This document shows positions 26,031 through 35,392 of a stretch of DNA of 64,000 nt, piece by piece (position 1 is the stretch's first letter; every line of letters begins with the position of its first letter). The stretch comes from Lujinxingia sediminis. Its GTDB lineage: Bacteria > Myxococcota_A > Bradymonadia > Bradymonadales > Bradymonadaceae. The position numbers and the translations under genes are program-made. The stretch lies in the NCBI RefSeq assembly GCF_004005565.1, contig NZ_SADD01000002.1:372001-436000 (forward strand). The letters run 5' to 3'. The notes below the pieces were generated by a model, which was not told the origin of the DNA, made no database searches, and was given only the letters and a program-made list of their open reading frames with translations.

Positions 26031-26609
26031 TCAGCGCCGCGTCGCAAAGGTCGCGCTGCCACCCGGCGCCACAAAGACCTCCGAGCGATAGAACTTCAGC
26101 TCCTCGATCGAATCCTTGATATCGTCGAGTGCCCGGTGGCTCTGCTCCTTGCGCGGCGGCATCGCCACCCCGGCCGGATACCACCGTCGCACCACCTCCT
26201 TGACCGAGGAGACATCGATGATGCGGTAATGCAGGTAGTCTTCAAGGCGCGGCATGTACTCCGCCAGAAAACGGCGATCCTGCCAGATCGAGTTCCCACA
26301 CAAAGGTGCGCTCTTCGGGCCGCAATGCTCCTGCACAAAGGCCAGCGTCTGAGCCTCGGCCTGCGCCAACGTCAGCTTTGAGGCTTTCACCGCCGCAGTC
26401 AGCCCGGACTTGCCATGGTGCTCGGTGTTCCAGGCATCCATCGCGTCGAGCACCTCGTCGCTATGATGAATCACGAGGTTGGGCCCCTCGGCCACAATCT
26501 GCAGCTGAGAATCCGTCACGATCGTGGCGATCTCCAGGATCGTGCACGTCTTCGGATCCAGCCCGGTCATCTCCAGGTCCACCCACACCAGATTTCGATC
26601 ACTTGCCAT
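26031..26609 (-). CDS. orn: Oligoribonuclease
   Basis: 192 residues. This DEDDh 3'-5' exonuclease degrades 2-5-nt RNAs and the linear dinucleotides pGpG/pApA made from c-di-nucleotides. The acidic residues are visible in WVDLEMTGLD near the N-terminus, and the His/Asp end motif in SHRALDDIKDSIEELKFYR. The frame is open upstream to 26729, but MASDRNLVWVDLEM is the conserved start. It may finish c-di-GMP breakdown begun by the EAL protein encoded at 47-48 kb. Confidence 0.95.
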   Translation of the reverse strand: MASDRNLVWVDLEMTGLDPKTCTILEIATIVTDSQLQIVAEGPNLVIHHSDEVLDAMDAWNTEHHGKSGLTAAVKASKLTLAQAEAQTLAFVQEHCGPKSAPLCGNSIWQDRRFLAEYMPRLEDYLHYRIIDVSSVKEVVRRWYPAGVAMPPRKEQSHRALDDIKDSIEELKFYRSEVFVAPGGSATFATRR

Positions 26610-26785
26610 GCGCCCTGCTTTTTCAATGGTGAGTCGTCGTGCTGCGCCGGCGACCATCGCCAGCGCACTGCCCCCTGCCCTACCAGCCCCCCTGCAACCA
26701 ACGCAACCTTCCCCATTCCATCCCGCCACGGCATCCTCTACACTACGTTACACCACAACCTCTCCCCCCTCCCGTGGCACCTCCT

Positions 26786-29700
26786 ATGGCGATCTCCCTG
26801 GCAGACTTCACTCTCAACCGTCCCCTGGGCCGTGGTGGCATGGGCGAGGTATGGCACGCCACCCATAACCCCACCGCTACCGAAGTTGCGATCAAGATCA
26901 TCACCAGCAAGCGCGCCACCGATCCGCACTTCTTAAAAAGTTTCCACCACGAAGTTCGCTCGGTGGCCCGCTTGAGCCACCCCGGCATCATCCGCGTCTT
27001 CGACACGGCCACCGTCTCGGCCGCCGAGGCCGCCCAGGCTCCCTCGCTGCTCACCCCGGACTCGCCCTACCTGGTGATGGAGTTGGCCACCGGTTCACTG
27101 CGCGAGTTCTCCGAACAGGCCCTGAACTTCGCGCAGCAGCGCGGCATCCTCCTGGCCATCCTCGACGCCCTGGCCCATGCTCATGCCCGCGGCGTGATTC
27201 ACCGCGATCTCAAGCCCGAAAACGTCCTGATGGTGCACGGCCCGGCGGGCCCCACGCTGAAGCTCTCCGACTTCGGCCTGGCCCACGCCCTCGACGATCA
27301 TCCCGACGCCGGGCAAAACACCCGCGTCGCGGGCACCCCGCGCTTTATGGCCCCCGAGCAAATTCTGGCGCGCCTTCGCGACCAGGGCCCCTGGACCGAT
27401 CTCTACGCGCTGGGTTGTCTGGCCTTCTGGCTGGCCAGCGGCAGCCCGCCCTACTCCGGTACGACCACCGAAGACATCCTTCACGCCCACCTCCACCTCC
27501 CCCTTCCCCCGCTGGAGACAGACGCCGATCTTCCGTCTCCCTTCGGGGCCTGGATCGGGCGCTTGCTCGCCAAGCACTACGCCGATCGCTACCAGTTCGC
27601 CGCCGACGCTGCCTTTGACCTCCAACGCCTGGCATCCCCCTCCCCGGCCTCCCCGCTTCCCCCGCTGCCCTCGATTCCCACGCCCTCGCGACGCCCGCCC
27701 ACAGCCACCCCCGAGGAGCCCACCGAGCTTGAGGCCACCCTCACTGCCCTACTCGAAGACGCCACCTTCGACCCGCCGGCAACGCTCTCCCGAGCCCCCC
27801 TGGACACCTCGCACACCCACGCTCACGGCCCCCTCTTCCCGCCCACCTGGGAGTCTCCTCGCGACCGCATCGCCCTGCGACCCGATCACCTGCGCGGCAC
27901 CGGCCTCGGCCTCTTCGGGCTTCGCCCCATCCCTCTGGTTGACCGCATCCCGGCCCGCGACGCCCTCTGGCGCGCATTGCGCGAGGTCCACACCACCGCC
28001 GTCCCCCGGGCCCTCGTGCTCAGCGGCCCCTCCGGCGTGGGGAAAACCCGCCAGGCGACCTGGCTCTGCCAGCGCGCCCACGAGCGCGGTGTCGCCTTCG
28101 ATCTGCACGCCCCTCACAGCCCCATTGCATCGCGACTTCAAGGTCTACCCGCACTACTCAACGACCTCTTTCGCTCCCACAACCTCCCCCATGACGCCCG
28201 CATCGAGCGCGTGCGCGACACCCTCAGCCGCATCGCTCCCCTGGGCCCCGATGAGCTCGCCGACTGCATCGAGCTCGCCGCCTTAAGCGCTCCGGGACAC
28301 CTCCCCCGAAACCACCCGGCCGCTCAGAGTAGCCCGCGCCAGCGCTACGCGCTGATCGCTCGTACCCTCAAGCGCATCTTCCCCCACCGCCCCCTTATCC
28401 TTCACCTGGACGATGTCCACTACGGCCTCGACACCCTGCGCTTTGCCCTCTTTCTGCTCGATCTCCCCGAGGAGCTGGCACCGTCCACCCTCATCGTCGC
28501 CACATCTCGCGATGATCTTGTGGCCACACGCCCCGACGAAGCCCTGCTGCTCGATCGTCTCAAGGCGCATCCCCGCAGCAGCGAGCTTGCGGTGGAACCC
28601 CTGGCCGAAGACGATCATCGCACCCTGGTCCAGCATCTGCTCGGTCTGAACAGCGAACTCATCGAAGAGCTCGTCGAGCGCACCCGCGGAAACCCTCTCT
28701 TCGCCGTACAGCTCGTCGGCGATTGGGTCGCCCGCGACATCCTCACTCCCTCTGCCGAGGGCTTTCATCTGCGCCCCGGCGAGCAGGCCCCCTTGCCGGA
28801 CTCCATCGACGCGCTGCTTCGCGACCGTATCTCGCTGCTCATCGCCTCCCTGGGCGCTGCCCATGAAAAAGACGCGCTCTTTGCCCTGGAGATCGCCGCC
28901 GCACTCGGCCAGGACATCGACCCCGGCGAATGGCAGGCCGCCTGCATGAACGCCGACGTGATCATCCCCCGGGATCTTCTCGAACGCCTCACTCTGGCAC
29001 GCCTGGCCGAAACCGCCCCCGACCGCTGGCGATTTCTGCACGGCGCGCTGCGCGAATCCCTCCAACGCCTGGCCTCCGAGCATGACCGCTGGGCCGAGCA
29101 CAACCTTCACTGTGCCCGCGCGCTGCAGGCTATCTATCCGGACATCACCCCGGAGCTCGATGCCCGCATCGGCCGCCATCTTCTTACCGCCGGCCACCAC
29201 GCTGCAGCTCTGGAGCCGCTGCTTCGCGCCGCCGAACGCAACCGCCTCACCAGCGACTTCGCCAGCGCCCTGCAGCTTCTCGACCTGGCCGAAAACGCTC
29301 TCAGCCATCTCCAGCCCCCCGATGACGCCATCCACCTGCGCCTGACCACCGGCCGCGCCCGCACCCTGGTCAAGCAGGGCCACTCCGACCGCGCCCAGAC
29401 CCTCATCGACGCGCTCCCCTCACACCCCGACCCACGGCTCGACGCCCAACGCCTTTTTACCGCCGGCGTCATCGCCCGCACCCGCGGCGAAATTCGCACC
29501 GGCCTGACCCTGGCCACGGACTGTCTTGAACGCCTCCACCCCCTGGCAACCTCCGACGCTCCACAGGCCATCGCCCGGGACTTCGCCAAAGCGCTTCAGC
29601 TCTTCGCTGATCTCAACTACTCCCGCGGGCACCTCGACCAGGCCAAAGACGCCTACCACCGCTCCCTGCTCTGGGCCCGGCGCGCCGACGCCCTCTCCGA

Positions 29701-30337
29701 CCAGGCCTCCAGCTGGCTCGGACTGGCCTCCGTTGCACTGGCCGGCGCACACCCCCGCGATGCACTCACCCCCACCCAGACCGCTCGTCGACTCTACGAA
29801 GAGACACAGGATCTCTACGGCGTGGCTCAGTGCGACAACGCCCTCGGTGAGATCTACCGGCTGCTTCACCAACCCGGCGAGGCCCTGCATTTCTACCAGC
29901 TGGCGATCGATACCCTTCAGCGCATCGGCGTCTCTCAAACAGGCTCGATACGCTTTAACATCGGAATGTGCCTGGCCTCACAGCTCGACTTTGTGACCGC
30001 TCGCCCCCACTTCGAGCACGCCCTCAACGCCATGGAAGCCGCCAACGTCTCGGGCTACCTGGGCGTCGCGCATATCGCTCTGGCAGCCTGCGCCGCCTAC
30101 ACCCCCGACTATGACGCCTTCGACCATCACCTCCAGCGCGCAAGCCTCGCCCTGGTCAGCTCCGGGATGGTCAACCTCGACACGGCCACTCTGGCGGAGC
30201 TTGCCACCGACCAATGCCTTCGCCACCACGATCCGCAGCGCGCTCGGGCGGTGGCCTCCATCGCCCTTGACCAGCTTGAGCGCCTGGGCCTCGACGCTCG
30301 CGTCGCAGCCCTGCGCACCAAACTCCCCCCCTCCTGA
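26786..30337 (+). CDS. Ser/Thr kinase-AAA ATPase-repeat regulatory protein
   Basis: About 1183 residues, numbered from the ATG at 26786 (the frame is open from 26639; MAISLADFTLNRPLGRGGMG is the natural start). A complete kinase domain spans about 8-275 (GRGGMG 15-20, Lys37, HRD 139-141, DFG 162-164, APE 189-191). After a Pro-rich linker comes an AAA-type ATPase with Walker A GPSGVGKT (414-421) and Walker B LILHLDDVH (about 537-545). The C-terminal about 380 residues are Ala/Leu-rich helical repeats of TPR type. The architecture resembles kinase-linked STAND/LuxR-like regulators, but there is no C-terminal DNA-binding domain. Cytoplasmic. Confidence 0.85.
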   Translation: MAISLADFTLNRPLGRGGMGEVWHATHNPTATEVAIKIITSKRATDPHFLKSFHHEVRSVARLSHPGIIRVFDTATVSAAEAAQAPSLLTPDSPYLVMELATGSLREFSEQALNFAQQRGILLAILDALAHAHARGVIHRDLKPENVLMVHGPAGPTLKLSDFGLAHALDDHPDAGQNTRVAGTPRFMAPEQILARLRDQGPWTDLYALGCLAFWLASGSPPYSGTTTEDILHAHLHLPLPPLETDADLPSPFGAWIGRLLAKHYADRYQFAADAAFDLQRLASPSPASPLPPLPSIPTPSRRPPTATPEEPTELEATLTALLEDATFDPPATLSRAPLDTSHTHAHGPLFPPTWESPRDRIALRPDHLRGTGLGLFGLRPIPLVDRIPARDALWRALREVHTTAVPRALVLSGPSGVGKTRQATWLCQRAHERGVAFDLHAPHSPIASRLQGLPALLNDLFRSHNLPHDARIERVRDTLSRIAPLGPDELADCIELAALSAPGHLPRNHPAAQSSPRQRYALIARTLKRIFPHRPLILHLDDVHYGLDTLRFALFLLDLPEELAPSTLIVATSRDDLVATRPDEALLLDRLKAHPRSSELAVEPLAEDDHRTLVQHLLGLNSELIEELVERTRGNPLFAVQLVGDWVARDILTPSAEGFHLRPGEQAPLPDSIDALLRDRISLLIASLGAAHEKDALFALEIAAALGQDIDPGEWQAACMNADVIIPRDLLERLTLARLAETAPDRWRFLHGALRESLQRLASEHDRWAEHNLHCARALQAIYPDITPELDARIGRHLLTAGHHAAALEPLLRAAERNRLTSDFASALQLLDLAENALSHLQPPDDAIHLRLTTGRARTLVKQGHSDRAQTLIDALPSHPDPRLDAQRLFTAGVIARTRGEIRTGLTLATDCLERLHPLATSDAPQAIARDFAKALQLFADLNYSRGHLDQAKDAYHRSLLWARRADALSDQASSWLGLASVALAGAHPRDALTPTQTARRLYEETQDLYGVAQCDNALGEIYRLLHQPGEALHFYQLAIDTLQRIGVSQTGSIRFNIGMCLASQLDFVTARPHFEHALNAMEAANVSGYLGVAHIALAACAAYTPDYDAFDHHLQRASLALVSSGMVNLDTATLAELATDQCLRHHDPQRARAVASIALDQLERLGLDARVAALRTKLPPS

Positions 30338-30340
30338 GTC

Positions 30341-31945
30341 TCAGAGCGCCGGGAACCCCGCATAGACCCGATCGTGAATCTCAATGCTCTGCTCCGGCCA
30401 GATAATGTCCCCAACTTCCCAGAACTGATTGTTGGTGATGCGACGGCGACGCATCTCCAACTGCAGCTCCCCGCCCAGATAAATCCTCACGGTCGCGTAG
30501 CTCTCCCCGTAGCCGTGATCCGAGAAGTAGTACACCCCCACCCGGTACCGCACCCCACTCTCCGGCTCATTGAGGTTGATATTCTCCGGCCCCCACCCCG
30601 TCACATTATCAATATCGAGCCCGGGGTTATCGTTGGTGGCGCCCGCCACACCCCAGTCCGGGGTCTTGTTCTGCCAGTGACAATCCCACGGTGCGCTATT
30701 CCAGTCCCCGCCACGCCCGTCGCGAAGAAGGTGCAGGTCCACATCGCTTCCGCTGCGATCGTCGCGCCTGGTGTCGCGAGGCGTATCCCAGACCAGCTGC
30801 ACATGAATATCCCGATCGGTACGCGTCTGGATCACCATCCGTGCCGGCTCGCAGGAGCGCGTACCCTCGGCATCGATCACATGCAGTTCGACCACATAGC
30901 GCCCCACAAGCTCCAGATAGAGCCGTTGTAACGAGGGGTCTCCGTTCTCGGTGAGCGAAACCGCCGTATCTCCCGGTCGCTCCGCCAGCGTCCACTCATA
31001 ACCCACCACCGGTTGCCCGTCGGCCGCAATGCTCCCGCGCCCCGTCAGCTCAACCGTCTCCAGCGGGCGTCCCAAAAACTCACCGCGCGGCGCAGCCTCG
31101 GCGCCTCCCTCGAGCCCTCGCACCCCGATCTGAGCAATCGGGCAAGCCGGCGGCGCGCCCTCACCCACAAGCTCAACCTCGCGCTGGGGCTCCAGAAGAT
31201 CATCGCTGTTCAGACGTACGCGCCCCCGGTACTCCCGCGACTCCGTCGGCGTAAACACCATCGGGATGAGCACCGTTTCCCCGGCGGCCAGCACCCGCTC
31301 TTCGCCGTTCGCATCTGCCGCGTCGGCCATCGCAAAACCGCCATCGCCCTCAAGCTCCTCTACCCACACCCGAGTCTCTACCTCGCGGCTGCAGTTGGTC
31401 GCCCGCAATGCCCGCTCAACCGGCCGCCCCCGCTCCACCATCCCGAAGCGAAGCGGCCCCACCGGCAAGAGCTCCAGGCAGGGAAGATCCGTATTGGCCA
31501 GAAGCTGAATCTCATGCTCAGCCTTCTCCGGATCATTGGTGCGTACTCGCATCACCCCCTGCACACCCTGATCGCTCTCAGCCCTGTAGCTTACCTGCAC
31601 CAACACCGACTCCCCCGGCAAAAGCTCCCCGGGCAAACCGTCGAGAAACTCCGGGTAGTGCAGCTCAAAAGGCCCTTCTACGCTCACCGACTCCAACTCC
31701 AGACGCGCACGCCCCACGTTGATAAGCTCGGCATCACGAAACTCCTCCTGGTCCGGCGCCACGTCGGCAAAGATCAGACGAGTCGGCGCCTCCAATTCGG
31801 GCTGGCCATCAAACTCGTAGGGGCTCATGTCCCAGGGCACGAAAAAATCGCTGTAAGACACCACCACATCATCGGAGGGACACCCCGACAGCAGCAGCGC
31901 CAACATCCCGAGAATCACACCCGAAACCACAGCCGGTTTATGCAT
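30341..31945 (-). CDS. Lipoprotein with Ig-like and YfaP/DUF2135-like domains
   Basis: About 534 residues. Signal peptide with lipobox LLSGC. Two Ig-like choice-of-anchor/ASPM-type domains follow (ELINVGRARLELESV; LRATNCSREVETRVWV), then a PKD-like segment (GRGSIAADGQPVVGYEWTL) and a C-terminal region with GSDVDLHLLRDG and GVYYFSDHGYGES, typical of the YfaP/DUF2135 family common in myxobacteria-type genomes. Probably a surface or periplasmic binding protein. The ATG at 31945 has GGAG upstream. It is convergent with the large kinase gene, 3 bases apart. Confidence 0.7.
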   Translation of the reverse strand: MHKPAVVSGVILGMLALLLSGCPSDDVVVSYSDFFVPWDMSPYEFDGQPELEAPTRLIFADVAPDQEEFRDAELINVGRARLELESVSVEGPFELHYPEFLDGLPGELLPGESVLVQVSYRAESDQGVQGVMRVRTNDPEKAEHEIQLLANTDLPCLELLPVGPLRFGMVERGRPVERALRATNCSREVETRVWVEELEGDGGFAMADAADANGEERVLAAGETVLIPMVFTPTESREYRGRVRLNSDDLLEPQREVELVGEGAPPACPIAQIGVRGLEGGAEAAPRGEFLGRPLETVELTGRGSIAADGQPVVGYEWTLAERPGDTAVSLTENGDPSLQRLYLELVGRYVVELHVIDAEGTRSCEPARMVIQTRTDRDIHVQLVWDTPRDTRRDDRSGSDVDLHLLRDGRGGDWNSAPWDCHWQNKTPDWGVAGATNDNPGLDIDNVTGWGPENINLNEPESGVRYRVGVYYFSDHGYGESYATVRIYLGGELQLEMRRRRITNNQFWEVGDIIWPEQSIEIHDRVYAGFPAL

Positions 31946-32146
31946 GTTCTGCTCCGCGCTCATATCGTTTTCGCTCGCCAGCTCATACCCTCAGGGTGCC
32001 GACGCTCATAAATTTCCTAACACGGCCCGATAGCTGTGCAACATTCATTCCCGACGCACATCGCCACGCTCGCCATCGCTGGACTTCCCGCCGCAAACAC
32101 CATTTAGTAAGCTCTTATACCACATTGACAGTCGCAGGGATAAAAT

Positions 32147-32599
32147 ATGCCGCACCCCGGCCACCACCCTACCCACATCATCACTCGCCACGCCCCTCGC
32201 CAGCTCCTGATCTTCGTGCTCATCACGAGTTCACTCACTGTGGCCTGCGCACCCAATTACGCCTCCACCACGGCCTCCAGAAACGCACCAGCGCTGCTCA
32301 AGCTCGACGTGGAGCCCGACACCGCCGAGATCTACCTCAACGACGACTACCACGGCGTCGTCAACCGCTGGCGCGACCACACCTTAAACCTCACTCCCGG
32401 CGCCTACCGCCTCGAACTCCGAGCTCCGGGCCACATCCCCCAGCGCTTCGACCTCGATCTCCCCGCCGACCAGATCACCCGCCTGCGCCTGCGCCTGGAG
32501 CCCGATCTTCACAGCCCCGAGCCCGCAGACGACGCTCCCTCCACCGACCCGCTCCATCCGCCTTCTCCCCCTGACTCCGGCTCCCCCGATCTGCCATGA
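32147..32599 (+). CDS. Small PEGA-domain lipoprotein
   Basis: 150 residues. Signal sequence LLIFVLITSSLTVAC with lipobox Cys at 34. Residues about 50-118 form a PEGA domain (LKLDVEPDTAEIYLNDDYHG... LTPGAYRLELRAPGHIPQRFDLDL), a small beta fold found on bacterial surface proteins and S-layers. The C-terminus is Pro/Asp-rich. The stop overlaps the next start by 4 bases (ATGA), so it is coupled to the following gene. The 200 bases upstream hold no gene. Confidence 0.8.
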   Translation: MPHPGHHPTHIITRHAPRQLLIFVLITSSLTVACAPNYASTTASRNAPALLKLDVEPDTAEIYLNDDYHGVVNRWRDHTLNLTPGAYRLELRAPGHIPQRFDLDLPADQITRLRLRLEPDLHSPEPADDAPSTDPLHPPSPPDSGSPDLP

Positions 32600-33849
32600 C
32601 ATCCTCCTCGCTCGACGCTGACATCCGCTCGCTTCCCGCACTGACAAAAGCCCTGGGGAACCCCCAAACCTCCATGGTCATCCTGCGTCCCGACGGCCAC
32701 TGGCACCTCGAGCAAGGCAGCACACTCGCCTTCCAGAACACCCCGCTCTTGCCGACGACCGTCAACCGCATCCTTGAACATCTCGACGCTCATGGCCCCT
32801 CAAGCTGTCTGAGCCGCTGGTGGATTCAACCTCTGCCCGGCTCTCCACAGCCCTTCGCCCTACTCACCCCCCGGCCTGATATCGCCCTGTGTCCCCTGAC
32901 TCAGAACACCCGAGAGCTGCTTCGCCCCCGCCTTAGCTCCCCCATCAACGGCCTGATCTTCAGCCCCACTGCCCTCCCACGTCAGAGCCTGCTCCTGTGG
33001 CTGACCACCCGTCTTCCCCATGAACTCCTGCTCTACGTCTCCCCCGTCCCCCCGATCGCGCCATCCAGCGTCCCCCTGATTCATCTTCAGCCCCCCCACG
33101 ATCCCCACAGCCGCGCCCACCTGGCCCGACTCGCCAACAGCGCCTCCGCGCTGATGTGGGACGCACCTCTCGAAGCTGCCGATCTGCCGCTGCTCTACTC
33201 GCCACACAGCCCCGGCCACCGCTGGCTTGCCACCGACCTCGACCTGCTGCCCACTCGCCACAAAGACGCCATCCTCCCCCATATTGACCTCCAGATCGGG
33301 CTGCAGGCCAAAAACAACACCGCCTCCATCACCTTTTTGGCCACACGCCGCCCCGAGGGCTGGGCGACCCTCCTCGATCTGGAAGAGCGCGACGTTGCCG
33401 TCAGTTTTCCCATTCCTACAAACCGCGCCAACGATCCTACATCTCCGCTGACCCACACCCACCCCACCCGCGCCGAGATTTCCACGGCCGCTATCCTGCA
33501 AAGCGGTGAGATCGACCTCGACGTCCTCTCAGGCGATCCCCTCGACCGCCAGGAAACGCTTCAAAATATCACCGCCCCCAACCTCCAGGGTGAACGCCTC
33601 GATCGAACCCTCTCCCACCTCAAGGCCGACGTGGACATCGACGCCATTGAGATCCCCGACATCGAACTCGACCAGCTCCGCCAGACCGTCGAGAGCAAGG
33701 TCGCCCTGGACTCGCTTCGGGAACTGCGTGCTCAATCTCTCCACCGCACCGATGACACCACCGACGATACCCCCATCGAAGCCACCGATGAGATCGACGT
33801 CCCCGAAGCCATCGCTCGCCTCCACCACCAACGCACCTCCAAAGAGTGA
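32596..33849 (+). CDS. Unknown protein, possible inactive VirB11/CpaF-like ATPase
   Basis: 417 residues, no signal peptide. The middle (about 115-270) has the strand and helix order of VirB11/CpaF secretion ATPases: INGLIFSPTALPRQSLLLW where a P-loop would be, LIHLQPP at an EL-type strand, then RAHLARLANSASALMWDAP where the RMRPD...GE block would be. None of the catalytic residues (Walker A Lys, Walker B Glu, His box) is present, so any relationship is remote and the protein would not be an active ATPase. The C-terminal 100 residues are acidic and repetitive. Coupled to the PEGA lipoprotein. Confidence 0.4.
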   Translation: MTSSSLDADIRSLPALTKALGNPQTSMVILRPDGHWHLEQGSTLAFQNTPLLPTTVNRILEHLDAHGPSSCLSRWWIQPLPGSPQPFALLTPRPDIALCPLTQNTRELLRPRLSSPINGLIFSPTALPRQSLLLWLTTRLPHELLLYVSPVPPIAPSSVPLIHLQPPHDPHSRAHLARLANSASALMWDAPLEAADLPLLYSPHSPGHRWLATDLDLLPTRHKDAILPHIDLQIGLQAKNNTASITFLATRRPEGWATLLDLEERDVAVSFPIPTNRANDPTSPLTHTHPTRAEISTAAILQSGEIDLDVLSGDPLDRQETLQNITAPNLQGERLDRTLSHLKADVDIDAIEIPDIELDQLRQTVESKVALDSLRELRAQSLHRTDDTTDDTPIEATDEIDVPEAIARLHHQRTSKE

Positions 33850-33878
33850 GACGACGCAACATCTCGAGGGCTTCCAAC

Positions 33879-35291
33879 TCAGCTGCTGACCTGCTCCACA
33901 CGCACCCCCAGCCTGCCCTCCACCTCCACGAGCTCACCGCGGGCAATCTCCTGCGCGCCCACCATCAAGCGCACCGCAGCGCCCACCGGCGAGCCTGTCT
34001 CCAGCACCTGCCCCACCACCAGCCGGCTGAGCTGCCCGAGTTCCATGCGCACCTCACCCACCACAACCTCCACCTCAACCTCGGCACGTTCCACAGCCTC
34101 ACTCATTGCAACCTCCCTGGGTTCATCATCACGCTCGGGTTCATCTACACACGGTTCACCAACCTCAAAAACCCACTCACGTCCCTCTCCCTCCCGCAAG
34201 GCCCCGGCCCAGCGAGCCTGCGCTCCAAACCTGAGCTTCGCGCCCAGACGCACGCCCTCCCTCCGCTCTATCGCCACGCCAGCCATCACCACATCGCCCG
34301 GCTCAAGCCCCCGGACCTCCTCCAACGTCAGCCCCACACACCCCACAGACAACCTGCCTACCCCGGGCATTGCTGCCCAACGTGCCAGCTCGGCCGCCGG
34401 AGCACGAAGCTGACCACGCACCATCCGCACAAGCGACCAGGGCATCGCCAGACGAAGCTGACCGCGAACCTCGCCACACGCCACCTCCAGCACCCACGCC
34501 ACATAGGGCGGCCTTGAGGCCCGCATCAATTCCACCTTCGCCCTCCCCGCCAGAGGGTTAACCCCCCAGGTTACCTGCGGCCAACCACAACGTCGCATCG
34601 CCCCGGAGAACACCTCGCCAAGCACACAGCACACCGCCCCGTGGGCCTGCTCTCCGCCCAGATGCCTCAGCTCCAAAGCCTCAAGCCACCTGCGCGCCAG
34701 CCCCTCATCCACCCACACAAGCCCCCGCTCCCACCCCGGCATCACCCGCCACCAGGTCGAGGCGCCGGCGCTCAACGTCTCCCCATCATCGTCCCAATGC
34801 ACCCCCACCCGGGCTCTCCCCACCCCGCACCAACGCTCACCGATCGAGGCCTCCATACCTCGGAGCACCTCCTGCCCCAGCCTCTCCCCGCCGATCACCT
34901 CAACCATATCAGCCAGCGCCTGCGCCTGCGCCTGAGTCACCGAGGCCAGCCGCATCCGATCCCAGGGACGCACCTCTCGGCTGGCCAGCGCAGCCTGCAC
35001 ACGCGCTCGACGCCCCGCCCCGGCCTGCGCCGCATCGATCACCGGGCGCGTCTTCGCATCAAGCGAGGGCATCGTCACCGTCGCCTCATCCGCCCCGGCC
35101 ACCTCCACCGCGGCGCGCGCTGGTCTCCCGGGCCCGGCCACCGCGTCAACCCGCACCGTCACCGCCTCCAGAACCTCAGAGACCACCACCGTCGGCTCAT
35201 CGTCGAGCTGCGCCTGATGCTCCCTGCGCATCTCCTGAAACCACCCGGGTAACTCCAACAGCTGCGTCTTCTCATCCACCTCAGACCTCAT
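33879..35291 (-). CDS. SctQ-like type III secretion C-ring protein (SpoA domains)
   Basis: About 470 residues. The C-terminal about 75 residues (VVVGEVRMELGQLSRLVVGQ... GELVEVEGRLGVRVEQV) are a clear FliN/SctQ SpoA domain. A second SpoA-like segment precedes it (LSVGCVGLTLEEVRGLEPGDVVMAGVA... GAKLRFGAQ). The SpoA1-SpoA2 order with a long N-terminal domain matches SctQ, the cytoplasmic sorting-platform protein of type III secretion, rather than FliN. Start uncertain: ATGs at 35291/35294 or a GTG at 35318. Directly upstream in the same direction is a FliK/SctP-like gene. No other sct or fli gene is in the window. Confidence 0.7.
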   Translation of the reverse strand: MRSEVDEKTQLLELPGWFQEMRREHQAQLDDEPTVVVSEVLEAVTVRVDAVAGPGRPARAAVEVAGADEATVTMPSLDAKTRPVIDAAQAGAGRRARVQAALASREVRPWDRMRLASVTQAQAQALADMVEVIGGERLGQEVLRGMEASIGERWCGVGRARVGVHWDDDGETLSAGASTWWRVMPGWERGLVWVDEGLARRWLEALELRHLGGEQAHGAVCCVLGEVFSGAMRRCGWPQVTWGVNPLAGRAKVELMRASRPPYVAWVLEVACGEVRGQLRLAMPWSLVRMVRGQLRAPAAELARWAAMPGVGRLSVGCVGLTLEEVRGLEPGDVVMAGVAIERREGVRLGAKLRFGAQARWAGALREGEGREWVFEVGEPCVDEPERDDEPREVAMSEAVERAEVEVEVVVGEVRMELGQLSRLVVGQVLETGSPVGAAVRLMVGAQEIARGELVEVEGRLGVRVEQVSS

Positions 35292-35392
35292 CATCACTGG
35301 CGTTGAACATCCAAACACACCTCCATCCTCTCCCCGAGCGCACAGGCCACCTTCATGCTGGCGTTTTGCTGCTCTTCACGCCCGCGGCGGCG

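Noticed and set aside
28283-29383. 366-codon antisense frame in the large kinase gene
   Set aside because: Same antisense bias, no ribosome-binding site or motif, wholly inside a recognisable gene.
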